From: Rouxiella aceris
Lineage (GTDB): Bacteria > Pseudomonadota > Gammaproteobacteria > Enterobacterales > Enterobacteriaceae
NCBI RefSeq assembly: GCF_012933545.1
Contig: NZ_JAADJU010000009.1
Span: forward strand, 1 to 64,000
Direction: 5' to 3'
Length of the DNA: 64,000 bases
Positions 19,407-28,237 of the stretch are shown piece after piece. The translations under genes were made by a program, and so were the position numbers. Position 1 is the stretch's first letter, and each line of letters starts with the position of its first letter. The notes below the pieces were generated by a model. It was given only the letters and a program-made list of their open reading frames with translations. It ran no database searches and had not been told where the DNA came from.

Positions 19407-21062
19407 GTGTTAACTCTTCTCCATTTGCTTTCTGCTGTTTCGTTACTGGTATGGGGTACGCACATTGTGCGTACCGGCATTATGCGCGTGTTTGGGGCGA
19501 ATTTGCGCCGTGTGCTCAGCAACAGTGTGGAACGAAAACCCCTGGCGTTTATTTCTGGTATTGGCGTCACCGCGCTGGTGCAAAGCAGCAACGCCACCGC
19601 CCTGCTGGTCACCTCGTTTGTGGCGCAAGGGCTGGTGGCGCTCACCCCGGCACTGGTGATTATTCTCGGTGCCGACGTGGGTACCGCGCTGATGGCGCGC
19701 GTACTGACCTTTGACCTCTCCTGGCTCTCCCCGCTGCTGATTTTTGTCGGTGTGGCTTTTTTCCTTAGTCGCAGACAGACCCGCGCCGGACAGATGGGGC
19801 GCGTCGGTATTGGTCTGGGGCTGATTTTGCTGGCGCTGGAGTTGATAGTCGCTGCTGCCACGCCGATCACCCATGCCTCCGGCGTAAAAGTGCTGTTTTC
19901 TTCGTTAACCGGTGACACCATCCTCGATGCCTTGACCGGGGCGGTATTTGCTATTGTCAGCTACTCCAGTCTGGCCGCTGTGCTGTTAACCGCCACCCTG
20001 GCGGCGACCGGGGTGATCTCGCTGAAAGTCTCCCTTTGTCTGGTGATTGGTGCCAACCTCGGCAGTGGTGTGCTGGCGATGATTAACGCCAGTAAACAGA
20101 ACGCCGCGGGCCGTCGGGTGGCGATGGGCAGCCTGCTGTTTAAACTGATTGGCTGTGTGCTGGTCTTGCCCTTTATCGGGCCATTGACCGAGTTATTGGC
20201 GCGTATTGGTATTCCTGACGAAGAGTTGGTGATCTACTTCCATATGTTCTACAACCTGATCCGCTGTGTGTTGCTGGTGCCGATGGCCGGACCTATGGCC
20301 AGGATCTGCGAGCGACTGATTGCCGATGTACCTGAGGAAGATCCACGCTTGCGTCCGCGCCATCTTGACCTTAGCGCCATTGATACACCGACGCTGGCAT
20401 TGGCCAACGCCGCGCGTGAAACCCTGCGCATGGGCGACGTGGTTGAGCATATGCTGATCCTGCAACATGAGGTGATGCACGGTAAGCTCACTCAGGACCG
20501 CGAAGTTCGCCGTCTTGATGATGATGTCGATGTGTTGTATACCGCCATCAAGCTCTATCTGGCGCAGATCCATAAAGGGGATTTGGGCGAGGCCGATTCT
20601 CGTCGCTGGGCAGAAATTATCGAAATGGCGCTGAATCTGGAACAGGCTGGCGATATTATCGAACGTATGACCGGCGATATTGCCGCCAAGTCCCATGCTA
20701 CCCGACGTGCTTTTTCCCCCGAAGGTCTGCAAGAGTTGGACAGTCTGCATGAGAAACTGGTGGAAAATCTGCGTCTGAGCCTGTCGGTTTTTCTGTCCAA
20801 CGATCTCACCAGCGCCCGGCGTTTGCGTCGTTCCAAACACCGTTTCCGCTTGCTTGACCGGCGTTATGCCCATGCCCACGTCGATCGTTTGCATCAGCAT
20901 AATGTGCAAAGTATCGAGACCAGCGCGTTGCATCTCGGATTGCTTGGCGATATGAAACGCCTGAATTCGCTGTTTTGTTCAGTGGCGTATAATGTGCTGG
21001 AGCAGGATGAGAAAGACGACGAGCGTGAAGAGCTTGATGATCTGCCGGGGATCGCAAAATAA
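19407..21062 (+). CDS. yjbB: Na/Pi cotransporter family protein YjbB (phosphate exporter)
   Basis: A 551-aa inner membrane protein colinear with E. coli YjbB (543 aa). The N-terminal two thirds hold the PNaS transmembrane repeats with the conserved QSSNAT (about residues 52-57). The C-terminal third (about 340-530) is a PhoU-like helical domain. YjbB is known to export phosphate when it is in excess. Here it follows the organophosphate cluster closely (15 nt after the HAD gene), so it may relieve phosphate released by the two hydrolases. The start is GTG at 19407 with AAGGAG 10 nt upstream. Confidence 0.93.
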   Translation: MLTLLHLLSAVSLLVWGTHIVRTGIMRVFGANLRRVLSNSVERKPLAFISGIGVTALVQSSNATALLVTSFVAQGLVALTPALVIILGADVGTALMARVLTFDLSWLSPLLIFVGVAFFLSRRQTRAGQMGRVGIGLGLILLALELIVAAATPITHASGVKVLFSSLTGDTILDALTGAVFAIVSYSSLAAVLLTATLAATGVISLKVSLCLVIGANLGSGVLAMINASKQNAAGRRVAMGSLLFKLIGCVLVLPFIGPLTELLARIGIPDEELVIYFHMFYNLIRCVLLVPMAGPMARICERLIADVPEEDPRLRPRHLDLSAIDTPTLALANAARETLRMGDVVEHMLILQHEVMHGKLTQDREVRRLDDDVDVLYTAIKLYLAQIHKGDLGEADSRRWAEIIEMALNLEQAGDIIERMTGDIAAKSHATRRAFSPEGLQELDSLHEKLVENLRLSLSVFLSNDLTSARRLRRSKHRFRLLDRRYAHAHVDRLHQHNVQSIETSALHLGLLGDMKRLNSLFCSVAYNVLEQDEKDDEREELDDLPGIAK

Positions 21063-21112
21063 CTCTTCCGGTGATTAGTAATAAAAAGCGCAGTGCTCTG
21101 TTACTTCAGACA

Positions 21113-21231
21113 ACTGACAAAGCCTGTTATTAGGGAGAGTACACCGTTGGGGTCGTAGCGGGCTTGCCCGCCGGAGCGCCCCTAGGTGTGCTATGCCCGG
21201 GTATCTCGATCATCAAGACAACTTTGTCAGT
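21113..21231. mobile_element. 119-bp TIR-bounded element (MITE-like), copy 1
   Basis: Perfect 10-bp terminal inverted repeats, ACTGACAAAG (21113-21122) and CTTTGTCAGT (21222-21231), bound the element. It holds an internal hairpin around gcgggcttgcccgc. The 82 bases at 21131-21212 recur without a single change, in inverse orientation, at 54999-55080. A 10-bp direct repeat AAGCGCAGTG flanks it at 21086-21095 and 21234-21243, although 17 nt outside the left end. It has no coding capacity, so any movement would need a transposase in trans. It lies between the convergent yjbB and panS. Confidence 0.75.
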
Positions 21232-21254
21232 AGAAGCGCAGTGATGGGTGGCCA

Positions 21255-22187
21255 CTATTTCTGCGCAATACCCGCCTTTTTCACCGGTCGACCTGACCAG
21301 TAACCCGCCAGCAGCGAGCCGGACAGATTGTGCCATACCGAGAAAATGGCACCTGGCAGCGCAGCCATCGGCGTAAAGTAAATCTTACCCAGCGTGGCGG
21401 CCAGCCCGGAGTTTTGCATCCCTACTTCCAGCGCAATGGTGCGGCAGGTGGTTTCATCAAAGCCAAACAGTTTTCCGCCCCAGTAGCCGCTCAGCAAACC
21501 AATGGTGTTATGTAACATTACCGCTACCACCACGACTAACCCCACTGAACCAATCTGCGCCTGACTGCCGGCAATCACCGCGCTGATAATTGCCAGAATA
21601 CAGACCATGGAAAACAGCGGCAGTATGGGCTCAATGCGTTTCACAGCTTTGGTAAACAGATGATGGATAACCAGACCGGCAAAAATCGGGATCACCACAA
21701 TTTGCAGGATACTCATCAGCATACCAACCACGTCCACCTTGATATGGGTATCGACATACAGACGGGTAAGCAGCGGTGTGGCAAACACCCCGACCAGCGT
21801 CGACACCGAGGAGATGGTCACTGATAGCGCCACATCGCCCTTGGCCAGATAGATCATTACGTTGGAGGCGGTGCCGCTGGCTACGCTGCCCACCAGGATC
21901 ATCCCGGCGGCAAGGTCGGCAGGCATATGGAACAGCCGGGTTAACAGCCAGGCAGCCAGCGGCATCACCAGATAGTGCAGGAAAGTAGCAGCGGCCACCG
22001 GTGCCGGTCGCGACAGCACGCGTTTGAAATCGCCAAACTCCAGGGTTACACCCATCGCAAACATAATCAGCATTAGCAGCGTGCTAACGTTGGGACCTAT
22101 GGGGGTAAAGGTCGAGGGGGAATAGTAGGCGGCAACCGCCAGCAAAACGGCCCACAGCGGAAACAGGCGGGTGATCTTGGCTAACAT
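21255..22187 (-). CDS. panS: Ketopantoate/pantoate/pantothenate transporter PanS (BASS family)
   Basis: A 310-aa membrane protein with about nine or ten transmembrane segments of the bile acid:sodium symporter fold. Family motifs include [16 protein letters not shown] and [13 protein letters not shown], the latter at the crossover helix. The Salmonella member of this type (PanS) takes up pantothenate precursors. The gene converges with yjbB and is transcribed toward the 119-bp element. Its assignment to PanS rather than another BASS porter is by recall of the family. Confidence 0.85.
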   Translation of the reverse strand: MLAKITRLFPLWAVLLAVAAYYSPSTFTPIGPNVSTLLMLIMFAMGVTLEFGDFKRVLSRPAPVAAATFLHYLVMPLAAWLLTRLFHMPADLAAGMILVGSVASGTASNVMIYLAKGDVALSVTISSVSTLVGVFATPLLTRLYVDTHIKVDVVGMLMSILQIVVIPIFAGLVIHHLFTKAVKRIEPILPLFSMVCILAIISAVIAGSQAQIGSVGLVVVVAVMLHNTIGLLSGYWGGKLFGFDETTCRTIALEVGMQNSGLAATLGKIYFTPMAALPGAIFSVWHNLSGSLLAGYWSGRPVKKAGIAQK

Positions 22188-22284
22188 AGCAGGGTGATCC
22201 TTATGGTCTTGTTATAATCGTTATGGCTTTTTATTAAGTATTTTTTATGCCAGACAGTTTTAACTGCTCTGCTGCCTGCAGGCA

Positions 22285-22310
22285 ATAAAAAACCGGATCT
22301 GTCGATCCGG
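22285..22310 (-). terminator. lysC intrinsic terminator
   Basis: On the minus strand, stem ccggatc / gatccgg with a GACA loop is followed by TTTTTTAT. It is 38 nt after the lysC stop and separates lysC from panS. Confidence 0.92.
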
Positions 22311-22348
22311 CCTGGTTTATTTACGCTTGCAGCCAGCCGCAGCTGAGC

Positions 22349-23737
22349 TTATTCAAACAGATTGCGATGCAGCGTCTGCACAACCTTATCGGCATCAGTG
22401 CCCGGTACCAGGAAGCACAGGTTAAAACTGCTGGCACCGTAACAAATCATGCGGATGTTAAATGGATCCAGCACACCAAACACCTCTTTGCCGACGCCGC
22501 AGGCCTGGGACAGCTTGTTGCCAATGATGGCAATCAGCGCCAGATCCTCTTCGACCTCAACGCGACACAGCGAAGAGAGCTCGGTCAGCAATGCTGTGGT
22601 CAGCAGGCTGTCCCCCGAGGAAGTTGACCCGGTAGTATCCAGGGTCAGCGCTACGCTGACTTCTGAGGTGGTGATCAGATCAACAGAGATATTATGGCGA
22701 GCCAGGATGCTGAACACTTCCGCCAGAAAACCCTGGGAGTGCAGCATGGTCAGGCTGTGCAGGATCAGCAGCGTTTGTTTGCGACGCAGAGCCAGCGCGC
22801 GGAACAGCGGCGGGTTCTCAGTGGTGTTACACACCAGGGTGCCGCCGGCAGACGGATCTTTGCTTGAGCCGACAAACACCGGAATACCCCGGCGCACAGC
22901 AGGCAGTAGCGTAGCCGGATGCAGCACTTTTGCGCCGAAGGTAGCCATTTCTGCCGCTTCTTCAAAGGCAATGCGATCGATACGTTTAGCCGCCGGAACC
23001 AGACGCGGGTCGGTGGTATAGATGCCGGGGACGTCGGTCCAGATATCTACGCGACTGGCATTAAGCGCTTCACCCAGCAGGGCGGCGGTATAGTCGCTGC
23101 CGCCACGGCCAAGGGTGGTGGTACGGCCTTTGGCTTCAGCACCGATAAAGCCCTGGGTAATAATCATTGCCTGTTGCAGGCGTGGCAGCAGCTGTTGGCT
23201 TGCCAGTTCGGCCAGCACTTCGGTATCCGGTTCTGCACGACCAAAGCGATCGTTGGTGCGCATTACTTTACGCACGTCAAACCACTCGGCAGCCACCTGG
23301 CGCTGGCGCATAATTTCCACGAACAGCAGGCTGGACATCATTTCGCCGTGACTGACCAGCTCATCGGTCAGTGCGGTGGAGGTCGCCAGACTCGCGGCTT
23401 CTGCCAACATCGCGATATTTTCCAGCATCCGCTCTATCTCGTCATGGATCACCGCCGGGTGATCGAGACGTTCGATAATGGCTGTCTGGATATGGCGAAT
23501 TTTGTCGAGCAGGACAACCCGGCGCGTAGCCTCTTTGCCTTCGGCCAGTTCAACCAGCAGGTTGGTAATACCGGCAGAGGCGGAGAGGACCACCACGCGA
23601 ACATTTGGGTTGGCAAGTACGACATCGGCGCTGCGATTCATGGCTTCGAAGTCCGCGACGCTGGTGCCACCAAATTTGGCAACGACCGTTTGACTCAGCG
23701 AAGCCTGGTCTGCGTTGCGGGGTGCTACTTGATTCAT
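22349..23737 (-). CDS. lysC: Lysine-sensitive aspartokinase III
   Basis: LysC phosphorylates aspartate, the first step to lysine, threonine and methionine. Lysine inhibits the enzyme. The 462-aa protein has the kinase motif KFGGTS (from Lys21), GRGGSDYTAALL, and two C-terminal ACT regulatory domains (starting near HSLTMLHS). It is colinear with E. coli LysC but carries about 13 extra N-terminal residues before VVAKFGG. GAGG precedes the ATG. The leader holds a lysine riboswitch, so both transcript and enzyme respond to lysine. Confidence 0.96.
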   Translation of the reverse strand: MNQVAPRNADQASLSQTVVAKFGGTSVADFEAMNRSADVVLANPNVRVVVLSASAGITNLLVELAEGKEATRRVVLLDKIRHIQTAIIERLDHPAVIHDEIERMLENIAMLAEAASLATSTALTDELVSHGEMMSSLLFVEIMRQRQVAAEWFDVRKVMRTNDRFGRAEPDTEVLAELASQQLLPRLQQAMIITQGFIGAEAKGRTTTLGRGGSDYTAALLGEALNASRVDIWTDVPGIYTTDPRLVPAAKRIDRIAFEEAAEMATFGAKVLHPATLLPAVRRGIPVFVGSSKDPSAGGTLVCNTTENPPLFRALALRRKQTLLILHSLTMLHSQGFLAEVFSILARHNISVDLITTSEVSVALTLDTTGSTSSGDSLLTTALLTELSSLCRVEVEEDLALIAIIGNKLSQACGVGKEVFGVLDPFNIRMICYGASSFNLCFLVPGTDADKVVQTLHRNLFE

Positions 23738-23842
23738 GTAAACCTCGTGTAAGGGGTCGTCATTCAGACGGCCTAAAATTGCATAATCCTTGGCACAAGG
23801 GCAGAGCGGGAAACGGGAGCAGGCGTAGAGATACTACGATAC

Positions 23843-24030
23843 ACCCAGAAGCGCTCCACCTTGCCAATAGCTCCTGGAGCTATTGCGGTGACAACCCAGA
23901 GGATTCAGCCCCTGTGGTCGATCATACCCCAGCCGTTGGGATCAGACCTCGGCGTCGCACCCCCTCATGTACCATCGCAGGATACGGTTCCTCCGATACA
24001 TTACCTGGGCGACGCGCCTCTTCTGGCTTA
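23843..24030 (-). ncRNA. Lysine riboswitch (L box) of lysC
   Basis: On the minus strand the leader contains GCCAGAAGAGGCGCG near its 5' end, then GAGGGGGTGCGACGCCGAGG, ACAGGGGCTGAATCCTCTGG, GTTGTCACCGC and the closing CTTCTGGGT. These are the conserved blocks of the lysine aptamer in the order found in E. coli lysC, and CCAGAAG / CTTCTGG close helix P1. About 100 nt separate it from the lysC ATG and should hold the expression platform. Lysine binding lowers lysC expression. Confidence 0.95.
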
Positions 24031-24054
24031 CGCGCGCGCACGCGTATAAGTTAG

Positions 24055-24291
24055 GAGCTTAGAAATAACGGGTTATAGGCCGTCTGTCAACGGTCTGGCC
24101 GCATCTGTCTCAGCTTTTTCAAAGATTGCTGGCGATTATTGCCTACTATTAATCTTAGTCAACAGATATTACCTATCGTAAGAAACGCAAGAAAAGGCAT
24201 CTCATCTTATAAAATACGGGATACAATCAAGGCAGTTGCGCTAAATTATCGTCAAGATGTCACCTAACATTCTCAGCCTAAGAGCATTGCT
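24055..24291. other. lysC/pgi divergent promoter region
   Basis: About 240 nt between the 5' end of the lysine riboswitch and pgi. It should hold both promoters. No operator or structured element was recognised beyond AT-rich stretches. Confidence 0.4.
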
Positions 24292-25941
24292 ATGAAAAAT
24301 ATCAATCCAACTCAAACCGCTGCCTGGCACTCCTTGCAGCAGCATTTCGAACAAATGAAAGATGTGCAGATTAGTCATCTGTTCGCCCAAGACAGCGACC
24401 GTTTTTCCAAGTTTTCTGCCACCTTTGACGATCAAATGCTGGTGGATTTCTCTAAAAACCGCATTACCACAGAGACCCTGGATAAGCTGCAAGCGTTGGC
24501 AAAAGAGACTCATCTGCAAGACGCCATCAAGTCGATGTTCTCCGGTGAGAAGATTAACCGCACAGAAGACCGCGCCGTACTGCATGTTGCCTTGCGTAAC
24601 CGCAGCAACACGCCAATCGTGGTAGATGGCAAAGATGTGATGCCGGAAGTCAACGCCGTACTGGCCAAGATCAAGGGCTTCTGTGAACGTGTTATTGGTG
24701 GCAGCTGGAAGGGTTATACCGGCAAACCGATCACTGACGTGGTAAATATCGGTATCGGTGGTTCTGACCTCGGTCCGTTTATGGTTACCGAAGCGCTGCG
24801 CCCTTATAAAAATCACCTGAACATGCACTTTGTTTCTAACGTTGACGGCACACATATTGCCGAAACGTTGAAAGAACTGAACCCGGAAACTACCCTGTTC
24901 CTGGTGGCGTCCAAGACGTTCACCACCCAGGAAACCATGACCAACGCCCACAGCGCTCGTGACTGGTTCCTGAAAACTGCCGGTGACAATCAGCACGTGG
25001 CCAAGCACTTTGCGGCCCTGTCTACCAACGGTAAAGCGGTAGCTGAATTTGGTATCGATACAGACAACATGTTCGAATTCTGGGACTGGGTCGGTGGTCG
25101 TTACTCACTGTGGTCTGCTATTGGCCTGTCTATTGCGCTGTCAGTCGGTTTCGATAACTTCGAACAACTGCTCAGCGGCGCTCATGCCATGGACAAACAC
25201 TTTGCCGAAACGCCAGCAGAGAAAAACCTGCCGGTGCTGCTGGCGCTGATTGGTATCTGGTATAACGATTTCTTTGGTACCGAAACCGAAGCCATCCTGC
25301 CATACGACCAATATATGCACCGTTTCCCGGCCTACTTCCAGCAGGGGAATATGGAGTCTAACGGTAAAAACGTTGACCGTAACGGCAACCCGACGGATTA
25401 CCAGACTGGCCCGATTATCTGGGGTGAACCGGGTACCAACGGCCAGCATGCCTTTTATCAGCTGATCCACCAGGGCACTAAAATTGTGCCATGCGATTTT
25501 ATCGCACCGGCCATCAGCCACAATGCATTAAGCGATCATCACGCCAAACTGTTGTCCAACTTTTTTGCGCAAACCGAAGCGCTGGCATTTGGCAAATCGC
25601 TGGAAGTGGTCGAAGCCGAGTTCGCTGCTCAGGGCAAAAAACCGGAAGACGTTAAACACGTTGCACCTTTCAAAGTATTTGCCGGCAACCGTCCAACAAA
25701 CTCCATCCTGCTGCGTGAAATCACCCCGTACAGCCTGGGTGCCTTGATTGCGCTCTATGAGCACAAAATCTTTACCCAGGGCGTGATCCTCAATATCTAC
25801 ACCTTTGACCAATGGGGCGTAGAGTTAGGCAAACAACTGGCCAACCGTATTCTTCCTGAACTGGAAGACGGTGCCCAGGTCAGCGGACACGACAGCTCCA
25901 CCAACGGTCTGATTAACTGTTTCAAAAACTGGCGCGCATAA
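24292..25941 (+). CDS. pgi: Glucose-6-phosphate isomerase
   Basis: Pgi interconverts glucose-6-phosphate and fructose-6-phosphate in glycolysis and gluconeogenesis. The 549-aa product has the E. coli length. It has the signature segments around [14 protein letters not shown], the catalytic region [14 protein letters not shown] and the C-terminal [14 protein letters not shown] with the active-site Lys. It is monocistronic between the divergent lysC and psiE, with a strong terminator 60 nt downstream. Confidence 0.98.
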   Translation: MKNINPTQTAAWHSLQQHFEQMKDVQISHLFAQDSDRFSKFSATFDDQMLVDFSKNRITTETLDKLQALAKETHLQDAIKSMFSGEKINRTEDRAVLHVALRNRSNTPIVVDGKDVMPEVNAVLAKIKGFCERVIGGSWKGYTGKPITDVVNIGIGGSDLGPFMVTEALRPYKNHLNMHFVSNVDGTHIAETLKELNPETTLFLVASKTFTTQETMTNAHSARDWFLKTAGDNQHVAKHFAALSTNGKAVAEFGIDTDNMFEFWDWVGGRYSLWSAIGLSIALSVGFDNFEQLLSGAHAMDKHFAETPAEKNLPVLLALIGIWYNDFFGTETEAILPYDQYMHRFPAYFQQGNMESNGKNVDRNGNPTDYQTGPIIWGEPGTNGQHAFYQLIHQGTKIVPCDFIAPAISHNALSDHHAKLLSNFFAQTEALAFGKSLEVVEAEFAAQGKKPEDVKHVAPFKVFAGNRPTNSILLREITPYSLGALIALYEHKIFTQGVILNIYTFDQWGVELGKQLANRILPELEDGAQVSGHDSSTNGLINCFKNWRA

Positions 25942-26000
25942 AAACAGTCGGCGGCTAAGCGCGCGAGTGGCGAGTCGCTGATTTTTTTCTGCAAGCGATA

Positions 26001-26035
26001 AAAGGGCTAACTGTCTGGCGGTTGGCCCTTTTTTT
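26001..26035 (+). terminator. pgi terminator
   Basis: Stem agggctaac (26003-26011) / gttggccct (26021-26029) with one G-U pair, followed by a run of seven T residues. Confidence 0.9.
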
Positions 26036-26148
26036 ATGGCAATAAACAAGCAGATAAAAAAATCTGCGGGTAAACCCACAACCCACTTTCGCCGGGCTGA
26101 TGCTGTGGTATTCTTCTGCCATTGGATAAAAAATGGGATGTAGATCAC

Positions 26149-26556
26149 ATGGCGGCAACAAAGCGGGCAATGATGGTTTCGACCATTATGCAGAGTATTT
26201 TAAATGTTTTTCTCCTGGGCCTGGCAGCGATCCTGATGCTGTTTCTCGGGCGGGAAACCTACCATCTGGCGCTGGTATTATTTGTTAATAACGATCAATC
26301 TTCTTCCTATCTGTTGATTGAAGGTATCGTTATTTATTTTCTGTATTTTGAATTTATTGCCTTGATTGTTAAGTATTTTTCATCGGGTTATCATTTTCCG
26401 CTGCGCTATTTTGTCTATATTGGCATTACGGCGATTATCCGCTTTATTATTGTCGACCATAAAAGTCCGGTCGATACCCTGCTGTATACCGGCGCCATCC
26501 TGGTGTTGGTCATTACCCTGTTTTTGGCTAACAGCGAACGTCTTAAGCGTGAGTAA
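26149..26556 (+). CDS. psiE: Phosphate-starvation-inducible protein PsiE
   Basis: A 135-aa inner membrane protein with four hydrophobic segments, colinear with E. coli PsiE (136 aa). The conserved block [20 protein letters not shown] and the C-terminus SERLKRE are present. In E. coli it is induced by phosphate limitation through PhoB; its molecular role is unknown. An in-frame TTG at 26122 would add nine residues. The ATG at 26149 fits the family length and has GGGATG 8 nt upstream. Confidence 0.92.
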   Translation: MAATKRAMMVSTIMQSILNVFLLGLAAILMLFLGRETYHLALVLFVNNDQSSSYLLIEGIVIYFLYFEFIALIVKYFSSGYHFPLRYFVYIGITAIIRFIIVDHKSPVDTLLYTGAILVLVITLFLANSERLKRE

Positions 26557-26701
26557 ATAAGCCTGCCGGAAGTTTCTCGCCGGCTGGCAACGCGGGCTTG
26601 TCTTACTGCAACTGGCATAAGTTTGGGTATAGAATAGACCGTAGAAACCGATTTATTTTGGGTAGCGAGATAGCTGCCCTTAACCGCCATGGAGCTTGTT
26701 G

Positions 26702-27244
26702 ATGTCTGAGCCTTACGTTCCTTTTCCAGATGCCATCCATTGGTTTGAACACTCGTCAGATGTCCCGCCGGCGATTGTCGATTGGTTGCTGGAGATGGGA
26801 TCGATGACGCGACGCTTCGAGCAGTTTTGTGCCAAAGTCAGCGTCACCCCGCAGCGTGAATGTTTTATCGAGCCCGATCAGCTCAGCAAGGAGGAGGCCG
26901 AACAGTTACCGCCAAGCGAGCGCTATTGGCTGCGTGAAATCGTCTTGTTTGGCGATGGGCAGCCCTGGTTGCTGGGGCGTACGGTGATCCCGCTGGAAAC
27001 TCTGACCGGCCCGGATCAGGCGCTGGTCGATCTTGGCACCTTGCCGCTGGGGCGCTATCTGTTTAGCGGTAATCATTTGAGCCGTGACTATATTTATCTG
27101 GGGCAGCAAGCGCAGCACTGGGCGAGGCGTTCTCGTCTTTGTCTGTCCAATAAGCCGCTGTTGTTGACCGAGATTTTTTTACCCGCTTCGCCGGTTTATA
27201 ACAGCGCAGCCACGCCTGGTCTATCCAAAGCCAAAAATGATTAA
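26702..27244 (+). CDS. ubiC: Chorismate pyruvate-lyase
   Basis: UbiC removes pyruvate from chorismate to give 4-hydroxybenzoate, the first committed step of ubiquinone synthesis. The 180-aa protein has the family core ESxRYWLREI-like segment ([12 protein letters not shown]), [10 protein letters not shown] and [16 protein letters not shown]. It is somewhat longer than E. coli UbiC (165 aa), by about 15 residues at the C-terminus. The ATG at 26702 lies 7 nt from GGAG, so two upstream TTG codons are not used. ubiA follows after 31 nt. Confidence 0.93.
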   Translation: MSEPYVPFPDAIHWFEHSSDVPPAIVDWLLEMGSMTRRFEQFCAKVSVTPQRECFIEPDQLSKEEAEQLPPSERYWLREIVLFGDGQPWLLGRTVIPLETLTGPDQALVDLGTLPLGRYLFSGNHLSRDYIYLGQQAQHWARRSRLCLSNKPLLLTEIFLPASPVYNSAATPGLSKAKND

Positions 27245-27275
27245 GTTGAAGCCGCAAGGGGAGAATAGCAAGTTG

Positions 27276-28154
27276 ATGGAGACCCTGATGCAAGGACAAT
27301 GGCGTGATTATTGCCGCCTGATGCGTATCGATAAACCAATAGGATCCTTGCTGCTGCTGTGGCCTACGCTGTGGGCGTTATGGCTGGCCAGTAATGGGGT
27401 GCCGGATATTCACATCCTGATCGTGTTTGTCCTGGGGGTGTTTTTTATGCGTGCGGCCGGTTGTGTGGTCAACGATTATGCCGACAGAAAGATCGACGGC
27501 CATGTCAAACGCACCGCCGGACGCCCGTTGCCCAGTGGTGCAATCAGCAGCAAACAGGCAAAGATCCTCTTTGTGTTGCTGGTACTGGCGTCGTTTGGCC
27601 TGGTGCTGACCCTTAACCGCATGACCATTCTGCTTTCCCTGGTAGGCTTGGCGCTGGCGTGGGTCTATCCCTTTATGAAACGCGTCAGCCATCTGCCGCA
27701 GGTGGTACTGGGCGCGGCCTTTGGCTGGGCGATCCCGATGGGCTATATGGCGGTGATTGAATCGGTGCCTATTAGCTGCTGGCTACTGTTTGTGGCCAAT
27801 ATCTGCTGGACGGTGGCTTATGATACCCAGTACGCCATGGTTGACCGTGATGATGACCTGAAGATTGGCGTGAAATCCACAGCGATCCTGTTTGGCCGTT
27901 TTGATAATCTGATCATTGGCTTATTACAGTTGGCAACCCTGGTGTTAATGGCGCTGGTGGGCTATCTCAGCCATCTCGGCCCTGCCTTCTACTGGTCATT
28001 GATCCTCGCTGCCTGCCTGTTCGCCCATCAGCAAAAAATCACCGCGCAACGTCAACGTGAGCAGTGTTTTCAGGCGTTTCGCAATAATAACTACGTAGGT
28101 ATGGTGCTGTTTCTGGGCATACTGCTGAGTTATTCAGGGGGCATGGCGCAATAA
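27276..28154 (+). CDS. ubiA: 4-hydroxybenzoate octaprenyltransferase
   Basis: UbiA attaches the polyprenyl tail to 4-hydroxybenzoate in the inner membrane. The 292-aa protein has two Asp-rich prenyl-diphosphate/Mg motifs, [11 protein letters not shown] and [12 protein letters not shown], and about eight transmembrane segments. A reading frame from 27237 overlaps ubiC. The ATG at 27276 gives METLMQGQW, which aligns with the E. coli N-terminus, so it is chosen. The gene forms an operon with ubiC and ends at a bidirectional terminator shared with plsB. Confidence 0.94.
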   Translation: METLMQGQWRDYCRLMRIDKPIGSLLLLWPTLWALWLASNGVPDIHILIVFVLGVFFMRAAGCVVNDYADRKIDGHVKRTAGRPLPSGAISSKQAKILFVLLVLASFGLVLTLNRMTILLSLVGLALAWVYPFMKRVSHLPQVVLGAAFGWAIPMGYMAVIESVPISCWLLFVANICWTVAYDTQYAMVDRDDDLKIGVKSTAILFGRFDNLIIGLLQLATLVLMALVGYLSHLGPAFYWSLILAACLFAHQQKITAQRQREQCFQAFRNNNYVGMVLFLGILLSYSGGMAQ

Positions 28155-28175
28155 CCCTCTGTTCGAACGGCAAAG

Positions 28176-28214
28176 AAAAAGCCCCGTTTATCGCAGGATA
28201 AACGGGGCTTTTTT
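28176..28214. terminator. Bidirectional terminator between ubiA and plsB
   Basis: Perfect 14-bp stem aagccccgtttatc (28179-28192) / gataaacggggctt (28197-28210) with a GCAG loop. An A run precedes it and a T run follows, so it can stop transcription from both convergent genes. Confidence 0.95.
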
Positions 28215-28237
28215 AACTTAACGCCGCACTGTTCGTG

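Noticed and set aside
23605-24054. 149-codon plus-strand ORF across the lysC 5' end
   Set aside because: It is antisense to the lysine riboswitch, which fully explains the conservation there.
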